NCBI GenBank assembly: GCA_019638705.1 | Contig: JAHBTI010000027.1 | Coordinates: 1-41,796, forward strand | Direction: 5' to 3' | Origin: Bacteroidota bacterium | Lineage (GTDB): Bacteria; Bacteroidota; Bacteroidia; B-17B0; Aurantibacillaceae | DNA length: 41,796 bases | In this document: one piece after another, positions 35,171 through 41,796 of the stretch | Layout: each line of letters begins with the position of its first letter | Position numbering within the stretch: position 1 is the first letter of the stretch | Program-made: the position numbers and the translations under genes | The notes under the pieces: model-generated | What the model was told of the DNA's origin: nothing | The model's database searches: none | What the model saw: the letters and a program-made list of their open reading frames with translations, nothing else

Positions 35171-35218
35171 AAGTAAAACTATCTGTCAAAAATTTTGACA
35201 AATAGTTTTTTGTTTTTT
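35166..35218. repeat. Right palindromic flank of the DUF4143 ATPase gene
   Basis: This unit starts inside the last codons and stop of the ATPase gene. Its core is AAAACTATCTGTCAAAA (35175-35191), one A, TTTTGACAAATAGTTTT (35193-35209), matching at 16 of 17 positions. It is nearly the exact reverse complement of the left unit, differing in the central A/T run. Confidence 0.8.
35175..35211 (+). terminator. Terminator-like hairpin after the ATPase gene
   Basis: The 17-bp stem of the right palindrome ends in a run of Ts four bases after the ATPase stop, so in RNA it can act as an intrinsic terminator for the ATPase gene and, being symmetric, for the convergent gene at 35280. The stem is AT-rich, so strength is uncertain. 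Confidence 0.5.
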
Positions 35219-35279
35219 AGCTGCCCATTCTTATTTGAGCGTTAGTGGAAATAAGAACGAAGGGGCTTATACTTAATTA

Positions 35280-36017
35280 TTATAAATGAAAAGGTCCAGA
35301 AATCTTGTATCCTTTAGGTTTTTGAATAGGTATTTTATTTAAACCATCCAATTCCCCCTTTCTTATATAAGTTGTAATGTGTTCTCGATTTTTCCCTTGT
35401 ATGTACTTACCTGTTTTTCTCTCTAAATAACAAGTTACTATAACTCCAACAAATCTCTTATAGAGTTGTCTTTTAGCTAAAGGTCTTGGTAAACTAAAAT
35501 TTTCTTTAGAGTTTCCTTTTAGATTTGCTTGTGGGTGTTTGTTATGGTCGTATTTCCACCAAACAGAAATGAGCAACTCCTCAAAACCTCTATTACTCCA
35601 AAGAATTACAGAAGGCTGTCCAAAAAGATTAAGAAAAATATGTCCCCTTTCTTGTATTTCTTGCTCTGTATTTGCGAAAATCGGATTTAAAGAAATGTGA
35701 TTACCGTCAATTAACTCGTTTATCGCAGCTACAAGTAAATTTCTGTACGGATTTACTTTTTCATTTTCAGATAATGATTTAACTACAATATCATTTTTAG
35801 AAGATTGCTTACTACTCTTTTCTTTTGCATTTTGTAGAAAATGCTTCCAATTATTAAATCCTTTATCAACAGCAACTATATCTAATGCTTGCTGATGAGT
35901 GATGTTTTGTTGTTTTTTGATTGTCTTAGCAAGTCGTTTTAGATATTCGACATTATGCGCTTTGGCTATTTGTTTCATCGTTAATATATTTTTACCGCTC
36001 GAGAAAATGCCACTCAT
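35280..36017 (-). CDS. AT-rich gene of unknown function with N-terminal DNA-binding-like helices
   Basis: I do not recognise a characterised homologue for this 245-residue protein. Its N-terminus (LAKTIKKQQNITHQQALDIVAVDKGFNNWKHFL, about residues 30-62) resembles the short helical module found at the start of several plasmid- and phage-linked proteins (K-x-x-L...S-x-x-x-A-L-x-x-x-A...G-F-x-N-W). The rest (ILWSNRGFEELLISVWWKYD, LAKRQLYKRFVGVIVTCYLERKTGKYI) shows no motif. An in-frame ATG at 35978 is an alternative start. Codon usage is more AT-rich than that of the neighbours, and the gene stands alone between the palindrome-flanked ATPase and a gene-poor spacer, which suggests horizontal gain. 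Confidence 0.6.
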   Translation of the reverse strand: MSGIFSSGKNILTMKQIAKAHNVEYLKRLAKTIKKQQNITHQQALDIVAVDKGFNNWKHFLQNAKEKSSKQSSKNDIVVKSLSENEKVNPYRNLLVAAINELIDGNHISLNPIFANTEQEIQERGHIFLNLFGQPSVILWSNRGFEELLISVWWKYDHNKHPQANLKGNSKENFSLPRPLAKRQLYKRFVGVIVTCYLERKTGKYIQGKNREHITTYIRKGELDGLNKIPIQKPKGYKISGPFHL

Positions 36018-36315
36018 CTATCATTCCCTAAAAGCGAGAATATATTTTGATTAAACTGTAATTCTATAACGGTGTTGATACAACTTTACTTTGATGAGTG
36101 GAAAGCTCCCGTAAAAAGCTAAAACAAATTTACTTCGATTTTGATTAATGCGTTTATTTGTCAAAATAAAATTATCAACAAACAATCCCGAAAACACTTG
36201 TCTCCAGCGAAGACACAAGGGATAACCCACGTTTGCAGCGCATGCGTAACCAAAACTCCATACCACAAACACGGTATTTCAAAACGGCGAAAAAACGTGT
36301 AGCTTTGAAATTATT
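36018..36315. other. 298-base spacer without a convincing gene
   Basis: The spacer holds a short inverted repeat (TGTCT 36199-36203, AGACA 36211-36215) and, at its right end, the feoA -7 box. A 73-codon minus-strand frame (36051-36272) starts at GTG and lacks any known signature, so I do not call it. Base composition changes from AT-rich on the left to more GC-rich near 36200-36260, suggesting mixed origin. Confidence 0.5.
36300..36307 (+). promoter_or_regulatory. -7 box of the feoAB promoter
   Basis: TAGCTTTG fits TAnnTTTG and lies eight bases before the feoA ATG, so the transcript would be nearly leaderless. TTTC at 36277-36280, one mismatch from TTTG, is a possible -33 element. No palindrome like that of the suf promoter was found here. 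Confidence 0.5.
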
Positions 36316-36543
36316 ATGAGTACCCTCGCAGAATTAAAAAAAGGTCAAAAGGCAAAAGTTCTTGCATTTAATAATGATGCGCTTAAAGCGAAATTGATTG
36401 AAATGGGGTTTCTGCCCGGCGAAGAAATTGAATTGTCTAAAACCGCGCCTTTGGGCTGTCCGCTTGCCGTAAACGTGGCAGGTTACGAATTAAGTTTGCG
36501 CAAAGACGAAGCCGAAGCGGTAATTATTGATTTGGTTGCTTAA
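36316..36543 (+). CDS. feoA: Ferrous iron transport protein A
   Basis: FeoA is a small cytoplasmic SH3-like protein that supports FeoB. The 75-residue protein shows the family pattern: LKKGQKAKVLAFNND, LIEMGFLPGEEIELSKTAPLGCPLAVNVAGYELSLRKDEAEAVII. It is 12 bases upstream of feoB and surely co-transcribed with it. Confidence 0.94.
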   Translation: MSTLAELKKGQKAKVLAFNNDALKAKLIEMGFLPGEEIELSKTAPLGCPLAVNVAGYELSLRKDEAEAVIIDLVA

Positions 36544-36555
36544 ATTCGCAGCCTC

Positions 36556-38577
36556 GTGCAAAACACTCACATAAAAGTTGCTTTACTCGGAAATCCCAAT
36601 GCGGGAAAATCCAGTCTTTTCAACGCGCTTACAGGTTTAAACCAAAAAACCGGAAATTACAGCGGCGTTACGGTGGACAGGTACGAGGGCAAAACTTCCT
36701 TTGAACAAAACAATCAAAAGTTTATTTTTTCCATTGTTGATTTACCCGGCATTTATAGTTTGTTCCCAAAATCAAACGACGAAGAAATTGCCTGCAAAAC
36801 TTTGTTGGACGAAAAAGAAAACATTGACACGGTTGTTGTAGTTGTTGATGCCACAAACTTAAAACGCAATTTGTTGTTGGCAACGCAGTTAATTGATTTG
36901 AAATTTAAAACCGTTGTTGCGCTCAACATGATTGACGAAGCCGAAAGTCAAAACATAAAAATTGACATTAACGGTTTACAAGAAACCTTGGGGGTTCCTG
37001 TAATTCCAGTAGATTCAAGGCATCGCGTTGGCGTTTCAAAATTGAAAGAAGCCATTGTGAACGCAAACGTGAGCGGCAGTTTTTTTTATGATTTGAATGC
37101 AGATTTTATTTCGGCATATAAAACGTATCGTGAATTTATTCATCGCAATTTGTTCAACTTAAAAAACGATGTTGAGCAATCGTTTGAAAACGCCGATAAA
37201 ATCTATCGTTTCAACACCATTAACTATTTAATGGCGAAGTATGTGAAAAGTCCCGCGCAACTTTCCCGCAAAAAAATTTCTTCAAAAATTGATGCAGTAA
37301 CCACGCACAAAATTTTTGGTTATGCCATTTTACTTGCCGTGTTATTTTTGGTTTTTCAGTTTATTTTTTATGTGTCGGAAACGCCCATGAGTTGGATTGA
37401 ACAAGGGTTTTTGCAATTCGGAAATTTTGTTTCGGAGCATTTACCCAAAGGTCAGTTAAACGATTTGTTGGTAAACGGCGTAATTGCAGGCGTGAGCGGC
37501 GTGGTGATGTTTGTTCCGCAAATTGCATTTTTGTTTTTGTTTATCGGTTTGTTGGAAGATTCGGGTTATATGGCGCGTGCAAGTTTTATTATGGACAGAA
37601 TTATGCGCCCTTTCGGATTAAACGGACGTTCGGTAATTCCCTTAATTAGCGGCACAGCTTGTGCAGTTCCGTCCATCATGGCAACGCGCTCTATCAGTAA
37701 TGTAAAAGAAAGATTAATTACCATTTTTATTTTGCCGCTCATTTCCTGTTCGGCGCGTTTGCCTGTTTATACGCTTTTAATTTCGGTATTATATCCTGAC
37801 AGTAAATTTCTCGGGATTTTCAATTCAAAAGGTGTCGCTTTGTTCTCGCTTTATTTGATTGGTTTTGCGGCTTCGCTCATTACCGCGTTTTTCTTAAAGC
37901 GTTTTGTGAAGATAAAAGAAACTTCTTTTTTTATTATGGAAATGCCTGTGTATCGCTTCCCGCAATGGAAAAGCATCGGCATTATGGTTTACAATAAAGT
38001 AAAAGTGTTTATCGGCGAAGCGGGAAAAATAATTTTAGCCATTTCCATTGTGCTGTGGTTTTTAAGTTCTCACGGGTTTGGAAAAGAGTACGAAAATTTA
38101 CAAGCGCAAAAAGAAAAACTGCAAACGGAATTAGTGCAAGACAGTTTGCAACTGATAAATGTAGAAACAGAATTGTTAGAACAATCGTACATCGGAAAAT
38201 TGGGAAAAGTTGTTGAGCCTGCTATTAAACCTTTGGGCTTTGATTGGAAAATCGGCATTGCGCTCATTACTTCATTTGCCGCCCGCGAAGTGTTTGTGGG
38301 AACAATGGCAACCATTTACCAATCGGGTAGCGGCGAAAACACCGAAGGCATTAAAGAAAAAATTCTGCGCGAGCGCGACGAAAACGGAAATTTAAGATAC
38401 ACCAAAGCGGTGTGTTGGTCGCTGCTTTTATTTTACGCTTTCGCTATGCAATGTATGAGTACACTTGCCGTAGTAAAACGCGAAACCAAATCGTGGAAAT
38501 GGGTATTGGCGCAATTATTTTTTATGACGGCGTTAGCTTATGGTTCGGCGTTTGCGGCGTTTCAGTTGCTTTCTTAA
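36556..38577 (+). CDS. feoB: Ferrous iron transporter FeoB
   Basis: FeoB imports Fe(II) across the inner membrane. The 673-residue protein has an N-terminal G domain: G1 GNPNAGKS (12-19), the switch-I NYSGVTVDRYEG, G3 DLPG, G4 NMID. A helical linker and a membrane domain with Gate motifs follow (SGTACAVPSIMATRS, and the second in LPLISCSARLPVYTLLI). These cysteines line the ion path. The start is GTG. It is shorter at the C-terminus than some FeoB and has no FeoC gene after it. It is convergent with the aminotransferase gene, 19 bases apart. Confidence 0.95.
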   Translation: MQNTHIKVALLGNPNAGKSSLFNALTGLNQKTGNYSGVTVDRYEGKTSFEQNNQKFIFSIVDLPGIYSLFPKSNDEEIACKTLLDEKENIDTVVVVVDATNLKRNLLLATQLIDLKFKTVVALNMIDEAESQNIKIDINGLQETLGVPVIPVDSRHRVGVSKLKEAIVNANVSGSFFYDLNADFISAYKTYREFIHRNLFNLKNDVEQSFENADKIYRFNTINYLMAKYVKSPAQLSRKKISSKIDAVTTHKIFGYAILLAVLFLVFQFIFYVSETPMSWIEQGFLQFGNFVSEHLPKGQLNDLLVNGVIAGVSGVVMFVPQIAFLFLFIGLLEDSGYMARASFIMDRIMRPFGLNGRSVIPLISGTACAVPSIMATRSISNVKERLITIFILPLISCSARLPVYTLLISVLYPDSKFLGIFNSKGVALFSLYLIGFAASLITAFFLKRFVKIKETSFFIMEMPVYRFPQWKSIGIMVYNKVKVFIGEAGKIILAISIVLWFLSSHGFGKEYENLQAQKEKLQTELVQDSLQLINVETELLEQSYIGKLGKVVEPAIKPLGFDWKIGIALITSFAAREVFVGTMATIYQSGSGENTEGIKEKILRERDENGNLRYTKAVCWSLLLFYAFAMQCMSTLAVVKRETKSWKWVLAQLFFMTALAYGSAFAAFQLLS

Positions 38578-38596
38578 ACTCAGACACAACAAAAAA

Positions 38597-39805
38597 TTAC
38601 GCATTCACAGGCTTCATGGCTTTGTTTACACAATCAGAAATTTTTGCAGCCAAGTCGCGCATAGAGTTTTCTGTCCACGAAACTTTTACGCCGAAGGAAA
38701 TTAATCTTCCTATAACTTCCTGCGTTTTCGGCAAATCTAATTTGTTATAATCCTGCGAGCGTTCTAAAATTTGTGCAGGTAATTTTGAAACCGTGCTTAA
38801 ATCTTTTAGGTGTTGCCACTGGTTAATGAAATGGTACATATTTTTAAACCAATAGTCAAAACCCGCTACACCTGCGGCGTTCATCTCGTCCACCGCACGT
38901 TGCGCCGAAGCTGTGTCGGGCAACAAAATATTTAAAAACGTGGCAGAATCTCCGCTTTCATCGCCCAATTTGGCAAAACTGATGTGCGGGTTTTTTGACA
39001 ACAATTCCTGCATCAGTTTTTTATGCTTTTGATTGGTTTGTTTTATTGACGGTACTCTGCGCGTTTGCGCCAAACCAATGGCAGCGTGCAATTCAGAAAT
39101 GCGGTAATTAAATCCTAAATACGGATGCGCTTCCATGCCGCGTTTTTCGCCAATGTGGCTGTGTCCGTGGTCGCTGTAAACATCGGCTTTTTTGTAGGTT
39201 TCTTCATCGTTGGTAACTAACACACCGCCTTCACCTGCCGTTGCAATTTTAAAAAAGTCAAAGGAATAACTTCCTGCTTTTCCAAAAAGTCCCGTGTAAG
39301 TTCCTTTGTATGACGAGGCAAATGCCTGCCCTGCATCTTCTACCAAAATTAAATTGCGTTTTTTGATAACCGCCATAATGCTGTCCATATCTGCGTTTCC
39401 GCCGCACATGTGCACCAAACACACGCCTTTGGTTTTTGGCGTTAATGCTTTTTCAATGCCCAAAGCGCTTAAACACAGGGTTTCATCAATTTCTGCAAAC
39501 ACCGGAATTGCACCCACAAACAACACCGCTTCCACGCTTGCAATAAATGTAAACGGCGGAACAATTACCTCATCACCTGCACCAATACCACTTGCCGCAA
39601 GGGCTGTGGCTATGGCAGTAGAACCGCTGCTCATGGCGTGAGCAAATTTTGCATTGGTAATTTTGCGCACTTCGGCTTCAAATTCTTTTGCTTTCCAGTG
39701 ATTGTTGCGTTGAGCATCGTGTCCGTAACGAAACAAAATTCCTGTTTGCATTACATCGTTTATTTCTTTGCGCTCTTCCGCGCCAAATAATTCTGTTCCG
39801 GGCAT
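38597..39805 (-). CDS. DegT/DnrJ/EryC1/StrS family aminotransferase
   Basis: PLP enzymes of this family put an amino group on nucleotide-linked keto sugars for lipopolysaccharide, capsule or glycan synthesis. The 402-residue protein has SSGSTAIATALAASGIGAGDEVIVPPFTFIAS, VEDAGQAFASSYKG (Asp157, PLP ring) and the Schiff-base lysine Lys186 in SFDFFKIATAGEGG, followed by YRISELHAAIGLAQ. The usual neighbours (sugar dehydratases, transferases) are absent, so the substrate cannot be given. TAACTTCG upstream is a one-mismatch -7 box. Confidence 0.88.
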   Translation of the reverse strand: MPGTELFGAEERKEINDVMQTGILFRYGHDAQRNNHWKAKEFEAEVRKITNAKFAHAMSSGSTAIATALAASGIGAGDEVIVPPFTFIASVEAVLFVGAIPVFAEIDETLCLSALGIEKALTPKTKGVCLVHMCGGNADMDSIMAVIKKRNLILVEDAGQAFASSYKGTYTGLFGKAGSYSFDFFKIATAGEGGVLVTNDEETYKKADVYSDHGHSHIGEKRGMEAHPYLGFNYRISELHAAIGLAQTRRVPSIKQTNQKHKKLMQELLSKNPHISFAKLGDESGDSATFLNILLPDTASAQRAVDEMNAAGVAGFDYWFKNMYHFINQWQHLKDLSTVSKLPAQILERSQDYNKLDLPKTQEVIGRLISFGVKVSWTENSMRDLAAKISDCVNKAMKPVNA

Positions 39806-39880
39806 GGTTGTCTATATTTTTGTGGCAGCGAAGTTAGGGTTTTTCAATACACGTAAGCGTATTACCAAACCAAAAGGAAT

Positions 39881-41683
39881 TTACTCTAGAAAAAACTCAA
39901 ACACCAATTTCGCTTTCGCTTTACCGATTGCTTTTTCCAATTCTTCCAACGAGGCTTCTTTTACATTTTTTACGCTTTTGAGCTCTATCAATAATTTTTC
40001 GGCAGTTTTGTCGCTGATGCCTTTTATTTCGTTCAGTTCGGTTTTAAAAGTTTCGCGGCTGCGTTTGTTGCGGTGGTGTGTGATACCAAAACGGTGCGCT
40101 TCATCGCGGATTTGCTGAATAATTTTTAATGTTTCGCTGCGTTTGTCCAAATACAAAGGCAAAGGGTCGCCGGGGAAATAAATTTCTTCCAAACGTTTGG
40201 CAATGCCAATCACGGCAACTTTTCCAATTAAATTTAATTCGCGTAAACTATCAACTGCTGCACCCAACTGACCTTTGCCACCGTCAATTACAATCAGTTG
40301 AGGCATGGGTAAATTTTCTTGCAGCACACGCGAGTAACGACGATGAATTATTTCTTTCATCGTTGCAAAATCATCAGGACCTTCCACCGTTTTTACGTTA
40401 AAGTGGCGATATTCTTTTTTGGCAGGTTTGCCGTCAATAAACACGGGCATGGCACTTACCGCGTAATTTCCCTGAATGTTACTGTTGTCAAAACCCTCAA
40501 TGCGGCGCGGCTCTTCTTTCATGCGCAAATCTTTTTTCATTTGCTCCATAATGCGCTCCGTGTGGCGTTCGGGGTTAGTGAGTGCAATTTGTTTTTCGCG
40601 TTCTTGTTTGTACGATAAAGCATTTTTGTAACACAAATCCAACAACTGTTTTTTGTCGCCGATTTTTGGCACAACAAATTCGCAATCCGTTATTTCTATT
40701 TCGGGAATAAAAGGCACAAGAATTTCTTTGTTCTTACTTCCAAATCGGCTGCGACATTCAATCAAGCCAAACAACAACATATCTTCATCGCTTTCTTCAA
40801 TTTTCTTTTTCAGTTCCAAGGTTTGCGCGTGAATAATAGAGCCGTTGATAATTTGAAAATAATGTATGTAAGCATTTTTATCGTCGCTGATAATATTCAC
40901 TACGTCAATATTCGTTATTGACGGGTGAACAATGGTTGATTTGCTTTGATAATCGCTCAAAGTTTCAATTTTGTTTTTCAGTTCTTCTGCTTCTTCAAAA
41001 TTATATTTCTCGGCAGCGACGTGCATTTTTTCTTTCATGTCGCGCAGCGCAAAACCAATGTCACCTTTAATAATTTGACGGATTTCCGCAATGTTTTGAT
41101 TGTATTCCGTTTCGCTTTGCTTGCCTACACAGGGGGCTTTGCAACGCCCGATATGAAATTCCAAGCACACACGAAATTTTCCTTTGTCAATATTTTCTTT
41201 TTTTAAATCATAGCTGCAAGTGCGCAAAGGGTAGAGTTGGCGAATTAAATCCAAAAGCGCGTGCATCAGTTTTCCCGAAGCATAGGGTCCAAAATATTCG
41301 CTGCCGTCTTTAATTTGTTTGCGTGTATAAAACAAGCGAGGAAACCTTTCGTGTTTTAAAATTATCCAAGGGTAAGTTTTATCATCGCGCAAATTGATGT
41401 TATAGCGCGGCTTTAGATTTTTGATGAGATTATTCTCCAACAACAAAGCATCTAATTCGCTGTTTACTTTCACGGTTTTGATGTCGCGAATTTTACGCAC
41501 CATTATTCGCAAACGCCCGCTGTCGTGCTCTTTAGTGAAATAAGAAGAAACACGCTTTTTCAGATTTTTTGCTTTGCCCACATATAGTAAAGTTCCCTCA
41601 TCATCAAAATACTGATACACGCCGGGTGTTTCGGGCAAGGTTTTTATGAGTGTTGAAATGCGTTCGGGAAATTCTTGGGACAT
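39881..41683 (-). CDS. uvrC: Excinuclease ABC subunit C
   Basis: UvrC makes both incisions in nucleotide excision repair together with UvrA and UvrB. The 600-residue protein has the N-terminal GIY-YIG nuclease (ETPGVYQYFDDEGTLLYVGKAKNLKKRVSSYF), the Cys-rich CLEFHIGRCKAPCVG, a UVR motif (EAEELKNKIETLSDYQ), the RNase H-like endonuclease core (IEGFDNSNIQG, VIDGGKGQLGAA, IAKRLEEIYFPGD) and tandem helix-hairpin-helix motifs at the end. A TTG three codons upstream is in frame, but the ATG at 41683 fits the family start and the promoter spacing. Confidence 0.96.
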   Translation of the reverse strand: MSQEFPERISTLIKTLPETPGVYQYFDDEGTLLYVGKAKNLKKRVSSYFTKEHDSGRLRIMVRKIRDIKTVKVNSELDALLLENNLIKNLKPRYNINLRDDKTYPWIILKHERFPRLFYTRKQIKDGSEYFGPYASGKLMHALLDLIRQLYPLRTCSYDLKKENIDKGKFRVCLEFHIGRCKAPCVGKQSETEYNQNIAEIRQIIKGDIGFALRDMKEKMHVAAEKYNFEEAEELKNKIETLSDYQSKSTIVHPSITNIDVVNIISDDKNAYIHYFQIINGSIIHAQTLELKKKIEESDEDMLLFGLIECRSRFGSKNKEILVPFIPEIEITDCEFVVPKIGDKKQLLDLCYKNALSYKQEREKQIALTNPERHTERIMEQMKKDLRMKEEPRRIEGFDNSNIQGNYAVSAMPVFIDGKPAKKEYRHFNVKTVEGPDDFATMKEIIHRRYSRVLQENLPMPQLIVIDGGKGQLGAAVDSLRELNLIGKVAVIGIAKRLEEIYFPGDPLPLYLDKRSETLKIIQQIRDEAHRFGITHHRNKRSRETFKTELNEIKGISDKTAEKLLIELKSVKNVKEASLEELEKAIGKAKAKLVFEFFLE

Positions 41684-41689
41684 GGAAAA

Positions 41690-41697
41690 CAAAAGTA
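41690..41697 (-). promoter_or_regulatory. -7 box of uvrC promoter
   Basis: Read on the minus strand, TACTTTTG fits TAnnTTTG and lies six bases before the uvrC ATG, giving a nearly leaderless transcript. The -33 element is not clear. Confidence 0.45.
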
Positions 41698-41701
41698 CAA
41701 A

Positions 41702-41731
41702 AAACCGAAGATGCGCAGAGAACGCGGAGGA
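41702..41731. repeat. Degenerate CCGCAGAGG-type repeat fragment
   Basis: ACCGAAGATGCGCAGAGAAC and GCGGAGGA resemble the periodic unit seen at 25487 and, in reverse, at 20607. The 65 bases after it up to the window end are AT-rich and show nothing recognisable. Confidence 0.35.
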
Positions 41732-41796
41732 AACGGTATTGCTAATAAATTATAGATAACGATTTATTTCTTTTCATTATCAATAGTTTTACAGAT

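Noticed and set aside
33919..35218. Insertion sequence with a DDE or serine transposase
   Set aside because: The enclosed protein is a P-loop ATPase with DUF4143 and has no transposase signature; no target-site duplication is obvious outside the flanks.
36051..36272. 73-codon minus-strand frame in the pre-feoA spacer
   Set aside because: It starts at GTG, has no motif, signal peptide or upstream signal, and overlaps a composition break; it looks like a chance frame.

Overview
The window looks like a chromosomal segment of a Bacteroidota bacterium. The evidence is an SprA-type translocon protein and a secreted protein with a gliding-motility/type B C-terminal domain (both type IX secretion), many genes without a Shine-Dalgarno sequence, promoters of the Bacteroidota form TTTG-N20-TAnnTTTG, the SDR-type threonine dehydrogenase and short homogentisate dioxygenase known from this phylum, and several families of short dispersed intergenic repeats. 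MqnC indicates menaquinone synthesis by the futalosine route. I cannot place it below phylum with confidence. No rRNA, tRNA, CRISPR array, transposase or prophage genes were seen.

Layout. 1-3.2 kb: the tail of an unidentified gene, mqnC, and a secreted TPR protein. 3.2-12.6 kb (minus strand): a long suf cluster reading sufA-sufB-[GT-C-like membrane protein]-sufC-sufD-[cyclase-like protein]-sufS-sufE-[MIP18/DUF59 protein]-[lipoprotein]. It starts from a clear housekeeping-type promoter with two palindromes and is interrupted by two genes unrelated to Fe-S assembly. 12.66-15.5 kb: a large T9SS-secreted protein with SprB-like repeats behind a near-perfect sigma-54 promoter. 15.5-17.3 kb (minus): a Fic protein and threonine dehydrogenase. 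17.4-23.5 kb (plus): tRNA hydroxylase trhO, a lipoprotein with homogentisate dioxygenase, clpX, then an ECF sigma / putative anti-sigma / Spy-like set. 23.5-25.4 kb (minus): parE. 25.6-33.9 kb (plus): ruvA, sprA and a 45-codon ORF. 33.9-35.2 kb: an AAA ATPase with DUF4143 bracketed by matching palindromes. 35.3-36.3 kb: an AT-rich unknown gene and a gene-poor spacer. 36.3-38.6 kb: feoAB. 38.6-41.7 kb (minus): a sugar aminotransferase and uvrC.

How it fits together. The suf genes build Fe-S clusters from cysteine sulfur, and feoAB imports ferrous iron; the palindromes at the suf promoter suggest iron or redox control. SprA and the sigma-54-controlled secreted protein belong to the T9SS/gliding world. 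The ECF sigma operon looks like an envelope-stress module. The strongest leads for something undescribed are the palindrome-bracketed DUF4143 ATPase (33.9-35.2 kb), the cyclase-fold protein and GT-C protein lodged in the suf operon, and the sigma-54 promoter.
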